Under the pieces are notes generated by a model. The model did not search any database. It was not told the DNA's origin and saw nothing but the letters and a program-made list of their open reading frames with translations. A stretch of 64,000 bases of DNA, from positions 1-64,000 of the forward strand of contig JAMPFT010000010.1 of NCBI GenBank assembly GCA_023664305.1, written 5' to 3'. The DNA comes from a bacterium (GTDB taxonomy: Bacteria > Bacillota > Clostridia > Lachnospirales > Lachnospiraceae). The translations under genes were made by a program, and so were the position numbers. Of the stretch, positions 7,833-16,551 are shown piece after piece; within the stretch, counting starts at the first letter, position 1, and every line of letters starts with the position of its first letter.

Positions 7833-8576
7833 ATGGCGAGAAAGGAACTGCAGAGGAGGAGACGGGAAAAACTGATAGAGGAAAAGGGCGTTATCTATCT
7901 GGATGATGTCCGAAAGGTTTACTCTACCGGTTCTCCCGCGCTGAACGGGGTCACTCTGAGCATAGGCAGGGGCGAGTTTGTTTTTATTGTCGGGGACAGC
8001 GGCTCCGGGAAATCTACACTGATCAAGCTTCTGCTGCGGGAACTGACTGCGACCGGCGGCAGTGTTTATGTTATGGGAACCGATCTGGCAAAGCTCAAGC
8101 ACAGACAGGTGCCGAAGTTTCGACGGAATCTGGGAGTGGTATTTCAGGATTTCCGTCTGCTGAACGACAGGAACGTCTATGAAAATGTCGCATTTGCACA
8201 GAGAATTATTGAAACTCCTCCCAACGAAATCAGGAGAAATGTGCCTACGATTCTTGCAACGGTGGGGCTGGCGGGAAAGTACAAGGCAAAGACCACGCAG
8301 CTGTCGGGGGGAGAACAGCAGAGAGTCGCGCTCGCCAGGGCGCTGATCAATAACCCTTCCATCCTGTTGGCTGACGAGCCCACCGGAAACTTGGATCCCA
8401 AAAATTCCTGGGAGATCATGAAGCTTTTGGAGGAGATCAATGAGAACGGTACGACGGTGGTGGTGGTAACACACAATCGGGAGATCGTCAACGCCATGCA
8501 TAAGCGGGTGGTCGCCATGAAGAAGGGAATTATTGTCAGCGACGAGGAAGGGGGCGAGTACAACGATGAAGATTAG
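7833..8576 (+). CDS. ftsE: cell-division ABC ATPase FtsE
   Basis: A 247-residue cytosolic ATPase that partners FtsX at the division site. Walker A is GDSGSGKST, the signature is LSGGEQQR and Walker B is ILLADEPTGNLD. ATG 7833 is preferred over ATG 7827 because GAGGAG lies six bases upstream. The protein has a basic N-terminal extension of about 18 residues (MARKELQRRRREK) before the usual FtsE start. ftsX overlaps the end of the gene by 11 bases, and the M23 hydrolase follows, giving the classic FtsEX-hydrolase trio. Confidence 0.92.
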   Translation: MARKELQRRRREKLIEEKGVIYLDDVRKVYSTGSPALNGVTLSIGRGEFVFIVGDSGSGKSTLIKLLLRELTATGGSVYVMGTDLAKLKHRQVPKFRRNLGVVFQDFRLLNDRNVYENVAFAQRIIETPPNEIRRNVPTILATVGLAGKYKAKTTQLSGGEQQRVALARALINNPSILLADEPTGNLDPKNSWEIMKLLEEINENGTTVVVVTHNREIVNAMHKRVVAMKKGIIVSDEEGGEYNDED

Positions 8577-9492
8577 CACATTGTTTTACACGCTCAAGCA
8601 GGGGTTCGTCAATATATTCCGGAATAAGTGGTATTCGCTGGCGTCCGTCGCGACGATTTCCGCCTGCCTTTTTCTGTTCGGCCTGTTTTATGCCATTGTG
8701 GCAAATTTCCAGAGTATTGTTATGAAAGCGGAGGAAGGCGTGTCCGTCACAGTTTTTTTCCATGACGAATACGATAAATGTGAGTCGCACGAGGTCCCCA
8801 CGGAGTCCAGGATCGAGGAAATCGGACAGATGATAGCCGCCCGGGTAGAGGTGGCAGAGGTGAACTTTGTCTCCGACGATACGGCGTGGAGGGATTTTGC
8901 CACAGATTATTATGGGGAGGTCTATGCGGACGCGTTCCCGGAAAATCCTCTGGCCGGAATGTACAGCTATAAAATATTCCTCAGCGACGTATCCATGCAG
9001 GATGCGCTGGTAAACTGGCTGTCTTCCATACCTGAGGTGCGCAAGGTTAATTTCTCGGCGCTGACGGCGGATACCTTAAGCGGGGCGAACCTTTTGATTG
9101 CGTATGTGTCTGTGGGGATCATTGTGATCCTGCTGGTGGTCAGTATTTTTCTGATCAGCAATACCGTTGCCATCGGGATTTCCGTCCGCTCCGCGGAGAT
9201 TAATATCATGAAGTATATCGGCGCCACGGACTTTTTTGTGAGAGCGCCCTTTGTGCTGGAGGGAATTTTGATCGGGCTTCTCGGCGCGGCGATTCCCTTG
9301 GGGATGATTCACAGCCTTTACAATTATGTATTAACCTACATTATGGAACGGTTTGCGATTTTGAGTAACTTCTTGAATTTCCTGACGGTGGAGCAGCTGT
9401 TTGGGGTTCTGACGCCTGTGTCGCTTTTGGTCGGCATGGGAATCGGTTTCCTCGGAAGCATTACCACAGTCAGAAAGCACCTACATGTGTAA
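8566..9492 (+). CDS. ftsX: cell-division membrane protein FtsX
   Basis: A 308-residue membrane protein with the FtsX plan: N-terminal cytoplasmic tail, TM1 (ASVATISACLFLFGLFYAIV), a large extracellular loop of about 130 residues, then three TMs ending with the GFLGSITTVRKHL tail. The extracellular loop normally contacts a murein hydrolase, here probably the gene just downstream. The start lies inside ftsE; the ribosome site (GGAAGGGGG) lies within ftsE coding sequence, implying coupled translation. The length is standard. Confidence 0.92.
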   Translation: MKISTLFYTLKQGFVNIFRNKWYSLASVATISACLFLFGLFYAIVANFQSIVMKAEEGVSVTVFFHDEYDKCESHEVPTESRIEEIGQMIAARVEVAEVNFVSDDTAWRDFATDYYGEVYADAFPENPLAGMYSYKIFLSDVSMQDALVNWLSSIPEVRKVNFSALTADTLSGANLLIAYVSVGIIVILLVVSIFLISNTVAIGISVRSAEINIMKYIGATDFFVRAPFVLEGILIGLLGAAIPLGMIHSLYNYVLTYIMERFAILSNFLNFLTVEQLFGVLTPVSLLVGMGIGFLGSITTVRKHLHV

Positions 9493-9505
9493 GAAACGGG
9501 AGAAT

Positions 9506-10744
9506 ATGAGCAGGAAGAAAATAATTGTTTTCTGCGCGGCCTGCGTCATGCTTTGCGCGCTGTCCGGCTCCGGCATATTCCGGCAGAGCGCGTCTGCGGT
9601 GACGCTGTCCTCCATCACATCGGAAAGCATCCGGGAAAAGGAGAATCAGATCAGCGCGGCGCTGGAGGAAAAAGAACAGCTGCAGAACGGGCTGAGCGAT
9701 CTCCAGAAAATCAAGAGAGAGCTGGAAGCACAGCGCACGAATCTGAAAAATTATGTGGCCCAGCTGGACGGCAAGCTTGCGGAGATCGAGCAGAACATTG
9801 CCGATCTGCAGCAGAAGATCGCCGTCAAGACAGAGGAGATCCGGGTAACGCAGGAGCAGCTGGAGGAAGCGCTGGAAAGAGAAGAGAATCAGTTGGACGC
9901 CATGATTACCCGGGTCAGGATGGTATACGAATCCGGGGATCCGCAGATGATGGATATGCTGCTGAAGTCGGAGAGCTTCGGGGATTTCCTGAATAAGGCG
10001 GATTATGTGGAGAGGGTGATTTCCTATGACCAGCGGATGTGGCAGGATTACAAAAATGTCCGGCAGTATGTGGAGCTCTGCAAGCAGGAGCTGGAGCTGG
10101 AAAAGGAAAATCTGGATCAGGCCAGGGCAAACGTGGAAGTAGAACAGCAGACGCTGGAGGCCCTGATCGATCAGAAGAACCGGGATATCGTCGCCTACGA
10201 GACCGATATCGATAATAAGGAAAAGGCGATCGCCGAGTTTGAGGAGGAAATCAAAGCCCAGGAAGAAGAGATTACGGCGCTGGAGACGCTGATCGCGGAG
10301 GAAAAGAAAAAGATTCTGGCAAACAGCGGGGTGGTGCTGACCTACGACGGCGGCAAGTTTATCTTTCCTGTAGCGTCCTATACCAGAGTATCGGACGATT
10401 ACGGGCCGAGAATACATCCGACCCTGAAGATACCGCAGTTCCACAACGGTGTGGATCTGGCGTCGCCCAAGGGCACGGCGATCTACGCCGCTTACGACGG
10501 AGTGGTGGTGGCGGCTACCTACAGCGGCACGATGGGAAATTATGTGATGATAGACCACGGCGACGGCCTGTATACCATCTATATGCATGCTTCGGCGCTT
10601 TATGTGAAGAAGGACGATATTGTGGTCAGAGGAGAGACTATCGCCGCGGTGGGCATGACGGGCCGGACCACCGGAAACCATCTTCATTTCAGCGTGCGTT
10701 TAAACGGCGAGTACACATCACCGTGGAATTATATCAGTAAGTAA
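9506..10744 (+). CDS. FtsEX-activated murein hydrolase, PcsB/EnvC-like (M23)
   Basis: A 412-residue secreted protein. Signal peptide or anchor is residues 1-30. A long coiled coil (about 40-270) is rich in E, Q and K, for example ISAALEEKEQLQNGLSDLQK. It ends in a peptidase M23 domain with the zinc ligands H313-xxx-D317 and H392-x-H394 (GNHLHF), all intact. ATG 9506 is chosen over ATG 9485 because GGGAG precedes it. Coiled coil plus hydrolase directly behind ftsEX matches the effectors controlled by FtsEX (PcsB, CwlO, EnvC). It probably cleaves stem-peptide cross-links at the septum. Confidence 0.85.
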   Translation: MSRKKIIVFCAACVMLCALSGSGIFRQSASAVTLSSITSESIREKENQISAALEEKEQLQNGLSDLQKIKRELEAQRTNLKNYVAQLDGKLAEIEQNIADLQQKIAVKTEEIRVTQEQLEEALEREENQLDAMITRVRMVYESGDPQMMDMLLKSESFGDFLNKADYVERVISYDQRMWQDYKNVRQYVELCKQELELEKENLDQARANVEVEQQTLEALIDQKNRDIVAYETDIDNKEKAIAEFEEEIKAQEEEITALETLIAEEKKKILANSGVVLTYDGGKFIFPVASYTRVSDDYGPRIHPTLKIPQFHNGVDLASPKGTAIYAAYDGVVVAATYSGTMGNYVMIDHGDGLYTIYMHASALYVKKDDIVVRGETIAAVGMTGRTTGNHLHFSVRLNGEYTSPWNYISK

Positions 10745-10765
10745 GGGACGGCAGGAGGTATTGCA

Positions 10766-12073
10766 ATGGAAGACAATCAGAATTATTTTGACAGGATTGA
10801 CGGCGCTTTGCCGGCGGGAAAGACGCCGAAGGGAGAAAAAGGCAGCGATAAAGGGATGTTTCTGATCGGCCTGATCATCGGTATTGCGTCCGCGCTGATG
10901 ATCGTGGCCATCGCGTATCTTGCCGTTGGAGTCCAGAGAACGGTGGATGACAAAAAGGCGGATGACCTGAAGGTGGAGTTGAAGGAGGGCTCGGCTATTA
11001 CATCCGATGTCATCCAAAAGCTTCAGGCGCTGGAGGAAGTGATAGACAGATACTATTTTCTGGCCGAGGTGACGGACGAGGAGCTCCAGAACGGCGTTTA
11101 CAAGGGGCTTCTGAATGCCCTGGGAGATCCTTATTCCGAATATTATACCGCAGAAGAGCTCAATGAGATGATGGCTCAGTCGGAGGGGATCTATTACGGT
11201 ATCGGCGCCTATGTGGAGCTCGATAAAACAACAGGACTTCCCAAGATTAACGGCACTATCGGAAATTCGCCCGCGGAGGAGGCCGGACTTCGCGCCGACG
11301 ATATTATTTACGAGGTGGACGGGGAATCCACCTACGGCTTAAGCCTGACGGAGGCGGTCGCCCTGATTAAGGGGCCGGAAGGAACGGAGGTTACGCTTAC
11401 GCTCGTCCGGCAGGGCGAAAACGACTACCTGTATGTGACGATGACCAGAAGGAGGGTAGAATCCCCCACGGTGGAATTTTCCATGCAGGAGGATGATATT
11501 GCGTACATTCAGGTCACCGAGTTTGACGATGTGACGGTAGATCAGTTTGCGGATGCGCTGGCTATGGCCAGAGGCTCCCACGCGAAAGGGATCATTTTGG
11601 ATCTGAGGGGAAATCCGGGCGGAAATCTGGACGCCGTAGTGGATATGTGCGAAATGATTCTGCCGGAGGGCATGATCGTATATACGGAGGACAAATACGG
11701 AAGACGTTCCGAGTACAAGAGCGACGGCAAAAGAGAGCTGGAGCTGCCGCTGGTGGTTCTGGTTGACCGCAATTCCGCCAGCGCGGCGGAGATCATGGCC
11801 GGGGCGATCAAGGATTACGGCATCGGCACACTGGTGGGCACTACGACCTTCGGCAAGGGGATTGTTCAGTCTGTCATGCCCTTGCGCGACGGCTCGGCGA
11901 TAAAGGTTACCATCAGCGCGTACTATACCCCCAACGGAAACAATATCCACGGCATCGGAATTGAACCGGACGTCGTCTGCGAGTTTGACGGCGAGGCTTA
12001 TTACGGCAGTGACGGGAAACTGGATAATCAGCTGGATAAGGCAAAGGAAGTGTTGAGGGAAAAGATCAGGTGA
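10766..12073 (+). CDS. C-terminal processing protease, S41 (CtpA/CtpB)
   Basis: A 435-residue membrane-anchored serine protease. There is a short cytoplasmic tail, TM about 31-55, an N-terminal helical part, a PDZ domain (about 140-225, GIYYGIGAYVELD onward), and an S41 core. The nucleophile lies in NSASAAE (336-342) and the general base is K364 (FGKG). GNPGG (282-286) is the expected substrate-binding loop. It follows the M23 hydrolase after 21 bases with an AGGAGG site. CtpA enzymes often trim or degrade hydrolases and envelope proteins; control of the neighbouring hydrolase is a reasonable inference. Confidence 0.9.
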   Translation: MEDNQNYFDRIDGALPAGKTPKGEKGSDKGMFLIGLIIGIASALMIVAIAYLAVGVQRTVDDKKADDLKVELKEGSAITSDVIQKLQALEEVIDRYYFLAEVTDEELQNGVYKGLLNALGDPYSEYYTAEELNEMMAQSEGIYYGIGAYVELDKTTGLPKINGTIGNSPAEEAGLRADDIIYEVDGESTYGLSLTEAVALIKGPEGTEVTLTLVRQGENDYLYVTMTRRRVESPTVEFSMQEDDIAYIQVTEFDDVTVDQFADALAMARGSHAKGIILDLRGNPGGNLDAVVDMCEMILPEGMIVYTEDKYGRRSEYKSDGKRELELPLVVLVDRNSASAAEIMAGAIKDYGIGTLVGTTTFGKGIVQSVMPLRDGSAIKVTISAYYTPNGNNIHGIGIEPDVVCEFDGEAYYGSDGKLDNQLDKAKEVLREKIR

Positions 12074-12146
12074 TGGGCTTGACCGTCACTGTTGATCTGT
12101 GATACCATAACGACATATATTCTCTTGACGGAGGAGGTGGCGGGCG

Positions 12147-12833
12147 ATGACGGTGGGACTTTGTCTGCTTACATGGAATGAGCTTGAGGGCTGTAAGCAC
12201 GACGTACCCCTGATTGACAGAAGCAAATTTGAACAGATTTACTGCATAGACGGCGGAAGCACCGACGGTACGGTAGAGTATTTGACGGAGCAGGGGATAG
12301 AGGTTTATCCTCAGACCGCAAAAGGTCTGAATCAGGCCTGTAAAGACGGCGTAAATAACTGTAAGTGTGACGCCTTTGTTTTCTTTCATCCGAAGGGTTC
12401 TATCCCGGTAGAGGATGCGTATAAATTCCGGGCATACTATGAACAGGGTTATGAGTTTGTGGTAGGCAGCAGAATGATGAAGGAAAGCAAAAACGAGGAG
12501 GACGGCAGGCTGCTGAAGCCGCGCAAATGGTTTGTCTTATCGTTGGGGCTGGCGGCAAAGCTCCTCTTTAAAAGGGAAGGCAATACCGTGTGGGATACGC
12601 TTCACGGCTTCAGGGGAATGACGGTGGAGGCGTTTCAAAAATGCAATATCTCGGACAGAAGTCCTTCCGTTGACATTGAAATGGTCTGCAGAAGCTATAA
12701 GCTTCGAATTAAGAGAATTGAATTTCCTACTACGGAATCCTCAAGGATTGCGGGAGAGACACATTTTAAGGCATTTGCCACCGGGAAAAAGCTGTTGAAA
12801 TATCTGGTCTGGGAGATCGGCAGAAAAGGATAA
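12147..12833 (+). CDS. GT2 glycosyltransferase, first gene of glycan operon
   Basis: A 228-residue GT-A enzyme. The nucleotide-sugar loop is CIDGGSTDGT. FVVGSRMM and DTLHGFRGMTVEAF resemble dolichyl/polyprenyl-phosphate-sugar synthases (DPM1/ArnC type). No membrane segment is seen. GGAGGAGG precedes ATG 12147. It heads a tight operon with a split small transporter, a large membrane protein, an FAD enzyme, a Wzz-like protein and an EpsG-like protein. It likely loads a sugar onto a lipid phosphate that the following EamA-type pair could flip. Confidence 0.75.
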   Translation: MTVGLCLLTWNELEGCKHDVPLIDRSKFEQIYCIDGGSTDGTVEYLTEQGIEVYPQTAKGLNQACKDGVNNCKCDAFVFFHPKGSIPVEDAYKFRAYYEQGYEFVVGSRMMKESKNEEDGRLLKPRKWFVLSLGLAAKLLFKREGNTVWDTLHGFRGMTVEAFQKCNISDRSPSVDIEMVCRSYKLRIKRIEFPTTESSRIAGETHFKAFATGKKLLKYLVWEIGRKG

Positions 12834-12836
12834 TTT

Positions 12837-13193
12837 ATGATTGAATCTTTGAAGCAGAACAAAAAGGGGATACTGTTGATGATATGCTCCAGCATTTGCG
12901 CCTGTCTGGGGCAGTTATTGTGGAAGCTGTCAGCTGATGGCGGCTTTCTTTTTTTGGCGGCGGGGTTTTTCCTGTACGGGATCGGGGCGGTGACAATGAT
13001 TGTCGCCTATAAGTTTGGGAAGGTTTCCGTATTGCAGCCTGTTTTGAGCTTAAACTATATATTGAGTATTATTTTGGCCGCCACTGTATTAAATGAGACG
13101 ATCACGCTGGTCAAGTGTATCGGCGTGCTGGCAATCATTGCGGGAGTTCTTTTGATTGCCGGGGGAGACGAGGTGAAGGATGCTTCCGTATAG
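12837..13193 (+). CDS. EamA/SMR-type small transporter subunit 1
   Basis: A 118-residue protein with four membrane segments, resembling half of an EamA or small multidrug resistance transporter. VLSLNYILSIILAATVLNE is the conserved helix 3/4 region. It starts four bases after the glycosyltransferase stop and overlaps the second subunit by 14 bases. The pair looks like ArnE-ArnF, which flips lipid-linked aminosugar; a similar flippase role for the product of the preceding enzyme is inferred. Drug export is the alternative, less likely in this operon. Confidence 0.65.
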   Translation: MIESLKQNKKGILLMICSSICACLGQLLWKLSADGGFLFLAAGFFLYGIGAVTMIVAYKFGKVSVLQPVLSLNYILSIILAATVLNETITLVKCIGVLAIIAGVLLIAGGDEVKDASV

Positions 13194-13530
13194 CTGTATT
13201 TTCTTTATGACAATAATGGGTTCCGTAGCGAGCCTGTTTTTAAAGCAGGCGTCAGGCTCCCTTAAGGGAGATAACATTATGGCAGCCGCCTTTAATATGC
13301 TGAAGACGCCGAGCCTTTATGCGGGAGGGGTACTGTATCTTGCGGCTTCCGTGCTGAATATTTATGTGTTAAGGGTGCTGGATTATTCCAGCGTCCTGCC
13401 GCTTTCGGCTTTTACCTATGTGTGGACGATGTTCTTAGCAAGACTCAGGTTCGGAGAAAAGCTTACCGTGAGGAAAATGGCGGGGGTGTTTCTGGTAGTT
13501 GTGGGTGCGGTATTGGTGTCGAGAAGCTGA
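13180..13530 (+). CDS. EamA/SMR-type small transporter subunit 2
   Basis: A 116-residue, four-TM partner of the preceding gene, sharing the fold (SLFLKQASGSLKG in helix 1, VLPLSAFTYVWTMFLARLRF in helices 3-4). ATG 13180 lies within subunit 1 behind GAGGTGAAGG. Two separate short genes in tandem point to a heterodimer with opposite topologies. The role is as for subunit 1. Confidence 0.65.
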   Translation: MLPYSCIFFMTIMGSVASLFLKQASGSLKGDNIMAAAFNMLKTPSLYAGGVLYLAASVLNIYVLRVLDYSSVLPLSAFTYVWTMFLARLRFGEKLTVRKMAGVFLVVVGAVLVSRS

Positions 13531-13574
13531 TTTGCAGTAAATACGGTTTAAAATTACAGAGAAGGGGAGAGCGT

Positions 13575-15302
13575 TTGGTTTCCAAAACATCGCAAAAGAT
13601 TATCATGAAGCATTTCCTGTACCGCAATAAAAGATACTTATTTCCGGCGATTCATTTCCTGCTTTCTTTTTTGTTTGAAAGATTTATTCTCGTGTTTGAT
13701 TCCGGACGGGATATTACCCTCCCGATTCCCAGAAATTATATTATCAGCGATACGGCGGAGAGGGTATTGGCTTATATCATTTCCAAGCTGTTTGCGGCGG
13801 TTCTTATTTTCTTTCTCTGGTATCTGATTTTTTGGATTGTTGAAAACTGGAGAGCGAAAAAAAATGTCAGGTTCTTTTTGCTGTTTTTTGGGATATGCCT
13901 GATCGTGATATTGCTTCACTGGCCGCTTACGGTTAGCGAAAGCGCGGATAACCTTATCACATATGCCTTTGCCAGAAGGTTTTGGCCTGAATACTGGCAT
14001 GGTGCTTATACGGGCTTCCTGTACGCTGCCATGCTTATGGCTGTGCCCCATCCTGTATTTATTTCCGTGTTCCAGCTGATTTTCAGCGTTTTCGTCATAG
14101 GGTATCTTTATAATAGGATCGTTGACAGCCCGGTTTTACGGGGAAAAGGGAAGTACTGTGTGTTTCTTGTTTTTCTTATGCCAAGAACCTATACTCTTTT
14201 CACAAATCCTTACCGCACGGAACTTTATGCCCTGCTGTGTATGTTTGCCGTTGCCATGACGGCTATGGATATTGTAGATCAAAAAAAGAGAGGAACCGTC
14301 AGCTTAGTATGCAACATTTTCCTGTGCGGCTTTCTCAGTGTGTGGAGAACGGAAGGGATTATTCTCGGTTTTCTTCTGTTCTTCGTGCAGCTTTTGTTTG
14401 TATACAAGTACAAGCCTCGCAAGAGTGTTCTTTTGTTCCTGTGTCTGCTGCTTTCGTTCGGTGCGTTCCTGACGCCGCAGAAGTTAGGCGACATAAAATA
14501 TTATGGAAAGGACTATTCCTTTATCAACTCGTTCAATGTTTTAAAAAATATCCTTTGTTCTCCTGAGTCCGATGTCGATTTCTACTATGTGGAGATGGAG
14601 GATGACCTGGCGGCGCTGGATGCCGTGACGCCGATCGAACTCCTTCGGTATTACGGAATGGACGGATACAGAAGATATAATTATGCAAACGGAAGGAACG
14701 ATATTAACCAGAGTCTTGCAGATGACGAAACCGCGTCAGCGTACATGAAGGCTTATTACCGGCTTGTGATCCATAATCTGCCGATTTATGCGAAAACTCA
14801 GCTCAGCATGCTGCTCAGCGCGATTATGGTGATTCCGAACCCGTATGATGTGGCATGTGAAGAACCGCCGGAAAACGATCTGCCGCCATGGACTTTGAAT
14901 GCATGGGATGAGGGCGGGCAGGATTTAACCAATACAATGGGTTTCATGGAGAAGGTCACAAATTGGGCGCCGCGCCAGCTCTTTATGGTATCCTCCCGAA
15001 AAGCGATTGCTTCATTTGAGAAGACATTAGAGGAGATTTATTTTTACAGCGCAGTTTTAATCCTGATTCCTTTATTCGAAATTTTTCTTTTCTTCAGAGA
15101 GGGAATCCGGTTCCTGAAAAAGAAAAAGAACCTCTTTGGACTGGCGGGAATAGCCTTTCTTTTGTTGGGACAGGCGGCGGCCATTGTTTTGGTGATGCCG
15201 AAGGGAACGGTGGTATATTTTCATGCGTACTACTATTGTTCCTTTATTCTTTGTCTGATTTACGGGAATTATTTGAGATGCAGAAAAGTGCAGGAGAATT
15301 GA
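13575..15302 (+). CDS. large polytopic membrane protein, GT-C-like, unknown
   Basis: A 575-residue integral membrane protein with about 12 hydrophobic segments and one soluble section of about 130 residues (372-500, DVDFYYVEMEDDLAAL region). I choose TTG 13575 because AAGGGGAG lies just upstream; upstream in-frame codons belong to the preceding gene and ATG 13605 has no site. The topology and operon position suggest a polyprenyl-phosphate-dependent glycosyltransferase of the GT-C type or a glycan polymerase. I recognise no diagnostic motif. Context (lipid-sugar synthase, flippase, Wzz) supports a glycan role. Confidence 0.5.
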   Translation: MVSKTSQKIIMKHFLYRNKRYLFPAIHFLLSFLFERFILVFDSGRDITLPIPRNYIISDTAERVLAYIISKLFAAVLIFFLWYLIFWIVENWRAKKNVRFFLLFFGICLIVILLHWPLTVSESADNLITYAFARRFWPEYWHGAYTGFLYAAMLMAVPHPVFISVFQLIFSVFVIGYLYNRIVDSPVLRGKGKYCVFLVFLMPRTYTLFTNPYRTELYALLCMFAVAMTAMDIVDQKKRGTVSLVCNIFLCGFLSVWRTEGIILGFLLFFVQLLFVYKYKPRKSVLLFLCLLLSFGAFLTPQKLGDIKYYGKDYSFINSFNVLKNILCSPESDVDFYYVEMEDDLAALDAVTPIELLRYYGMDGYRRYNYANGRNDINQSLADDETASAYMKAYYRLVIHNLPIYAKTQLSMLLSAIMVIPNPYDVACEEPPENDLPPWTLNAWDEGGQDLTNTMGFMEKVTNWAPRQLFMVSSRKAIASFEKTLEEIYFYSAVLILIPLFEIFLFFREGIRFLKKKKNLFGLAGIAFLLLGQAAAIVLVMPKGTVVYFHAYYYCSFILCLIYGNYLRCRKVQEN

Positions 15303-15306
15303 CGAA

Positions 15307-16551
15307 ATGGAAAAATTTGATTACTTAATTCTTGGAGCGGGGCCGGCGGGACTGACCTTTGCAAATCTGCTTCAAAAAAAGATGCCGGAAGTATCCTTTC
15401 TAATTTTGGAAAAGGAGGATACCGCAGGCGGACTTTGCCGCTCAAAGGATGTGGACGGCTCGGCGCTGGATATTGCAGGAGGACATTTCCTGGATGTGAG
15501 AAGACCGGAGGTCAACCGCTTTCTCTTTGAGTTTATGCCCCGGGAAGAGTGGAATCTTTTTGACAGAGATTCCAGAATCGATATGGGAACCTATGAGATC
15601 GGGCATCCCTTCGAGGCGAACATCTGGCAGATGCCGCAGGAGGAGCAGGTTAGTTTCCTGAAATCGATTGCGGTGGCGGGGTGTAATCTTGGAGTGCCCA
15701 TGCCGGAGAAGTTTGTCGATTGGGTGGTATGGAAGCTGGGAGAGAAGGTGGCGGAAGCCTATATGCTCCCTTACAACGGCAAGATGTTCGGCGGAGAGTT
15801 GGATAAGCTGGGAACCTATTGGCTGGATAAGCTGCCGAACGTTTCTTTTGAGGAGACGCTTTTAAGCTGCCTGAATCGGAAACCCTACGGCACACAGCCG
15901 GGACATGCGCAGTTCTATTATCCGAAAAAGTTCGGCTACGGCGAGCTTTGGGAGAGAATGGGCAGGGCTCTGGGAGAGCATATTTTATATCAAAGAAAAG
16001 TGGAGAAAATAAATCCGGAGGAGAAGACCGTCACCTGTACGGACGGGTCGGCCTTCCGGGCGGATACCGTTATCACCACGATTCCCTGGAACTCGGTGAG
16101 GGAATATGAAAATTGCGAAGAAGATATTGTCGGTCGCATCAGAAGGCTGAAGTCAACAGGGACGGAGATAAAATATGTGCCAAAAAATCTGGATACGAAA
16201 GCGCATTGGATCTATATACCCGATCCGCAGATCTCCTGCCACAGGATTCTGGTAAGACATAATTTCTGCGCCGGCAGCAGGGGGTATTGGGAAGAAACCA
16301 ACCTGAACAGGGTTACGGACGGCAAGAGCGAGTATTCTTTTGCAAATGAATATACCTATCCGTTAAACACCGTAGACAAGCCGGAGATTATGACCGTGCT
16401 TCTCCGCTATATGAAGCAGCGAGGGGTGTACGGACTCGGAAGATGGGGAGAGCATGAACATTATAACTCTGACCGCACGGTGGAGAGGGCGATGGAATTG
16501 TTCAGGGAGCTGGTTGAAGACAGAAAGGCTGCAAATCATGTGGGAGTGTGA
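15307..16551 (+). CDS. FAD-dependent amine-oxidase/UGM-like oxidoreductase
   Basis: A 414-residue flavoprotein. It starts with the dinucleotide-binding GAGPAGL motif (residues 9-15), followed by LILEKEDTAGG and a second FAD contact at ITTIPW. The fold is that of protoporphyrinogen oxidase/amine oxidase and UDP-galactopyranose mutase. In a glycan operon a sugar-ring mutase or a lipid-linked sugar oxidase is plausible, but the UGM active-site pattern is not obvious. It is cytosolic. It starts four bases after the preceding stop with a weak site, and the last 14 bases overlap the next gene. Confidence 0.65.
   Translation: MEKFDYLILGAGPAGLTFANLLQKKMPEVSFLILEKEDTAGGLCRSKDVDGSALDIAGGHFLDVRRPEVNRFLFEFMPREEWNLFDRDSRIDMGTYEIGHPFEANIWQMPQEEQVSFLKSIAVAGCNLGVPMPEKFVDWVVWKLGEKVAEAYMLPYNGKMFGGELDKLGTYWLDKLPNVSFEETLLSCLNRKPYGTQPGHAQFYYPKKFGYGELWERMGRALGEHILYQRKVEKINPEEKTVTCTDGSAFRADTVITTIPWNSVREYENCEEDIVGRIRRLKSTGTEIKYVPKNLDTKAHWIYIPDPQISCHRILVRHNFCAGSRGYWEETNLNRVTDGKSEYSFANEYTYPLNTVDKPEIMTVLLRYMKQRGVYGLGRWGEHEHYNSDRTVERAMELFRELVEDRKAANHVGV

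Noticed and set aside
7818-8579. 253-codon minus-strand frame opposite ftsE
   Set aside because: It coincides exactly with ftsE and has the low-complexity composition of an antisense frame.
9485-9505. ATG 9485 as start of the M23 hydrolase
   Set aside because: It overlaps ftsX and lacks a ribosome site; ATG 9506 begins a cleaner signal peptide.
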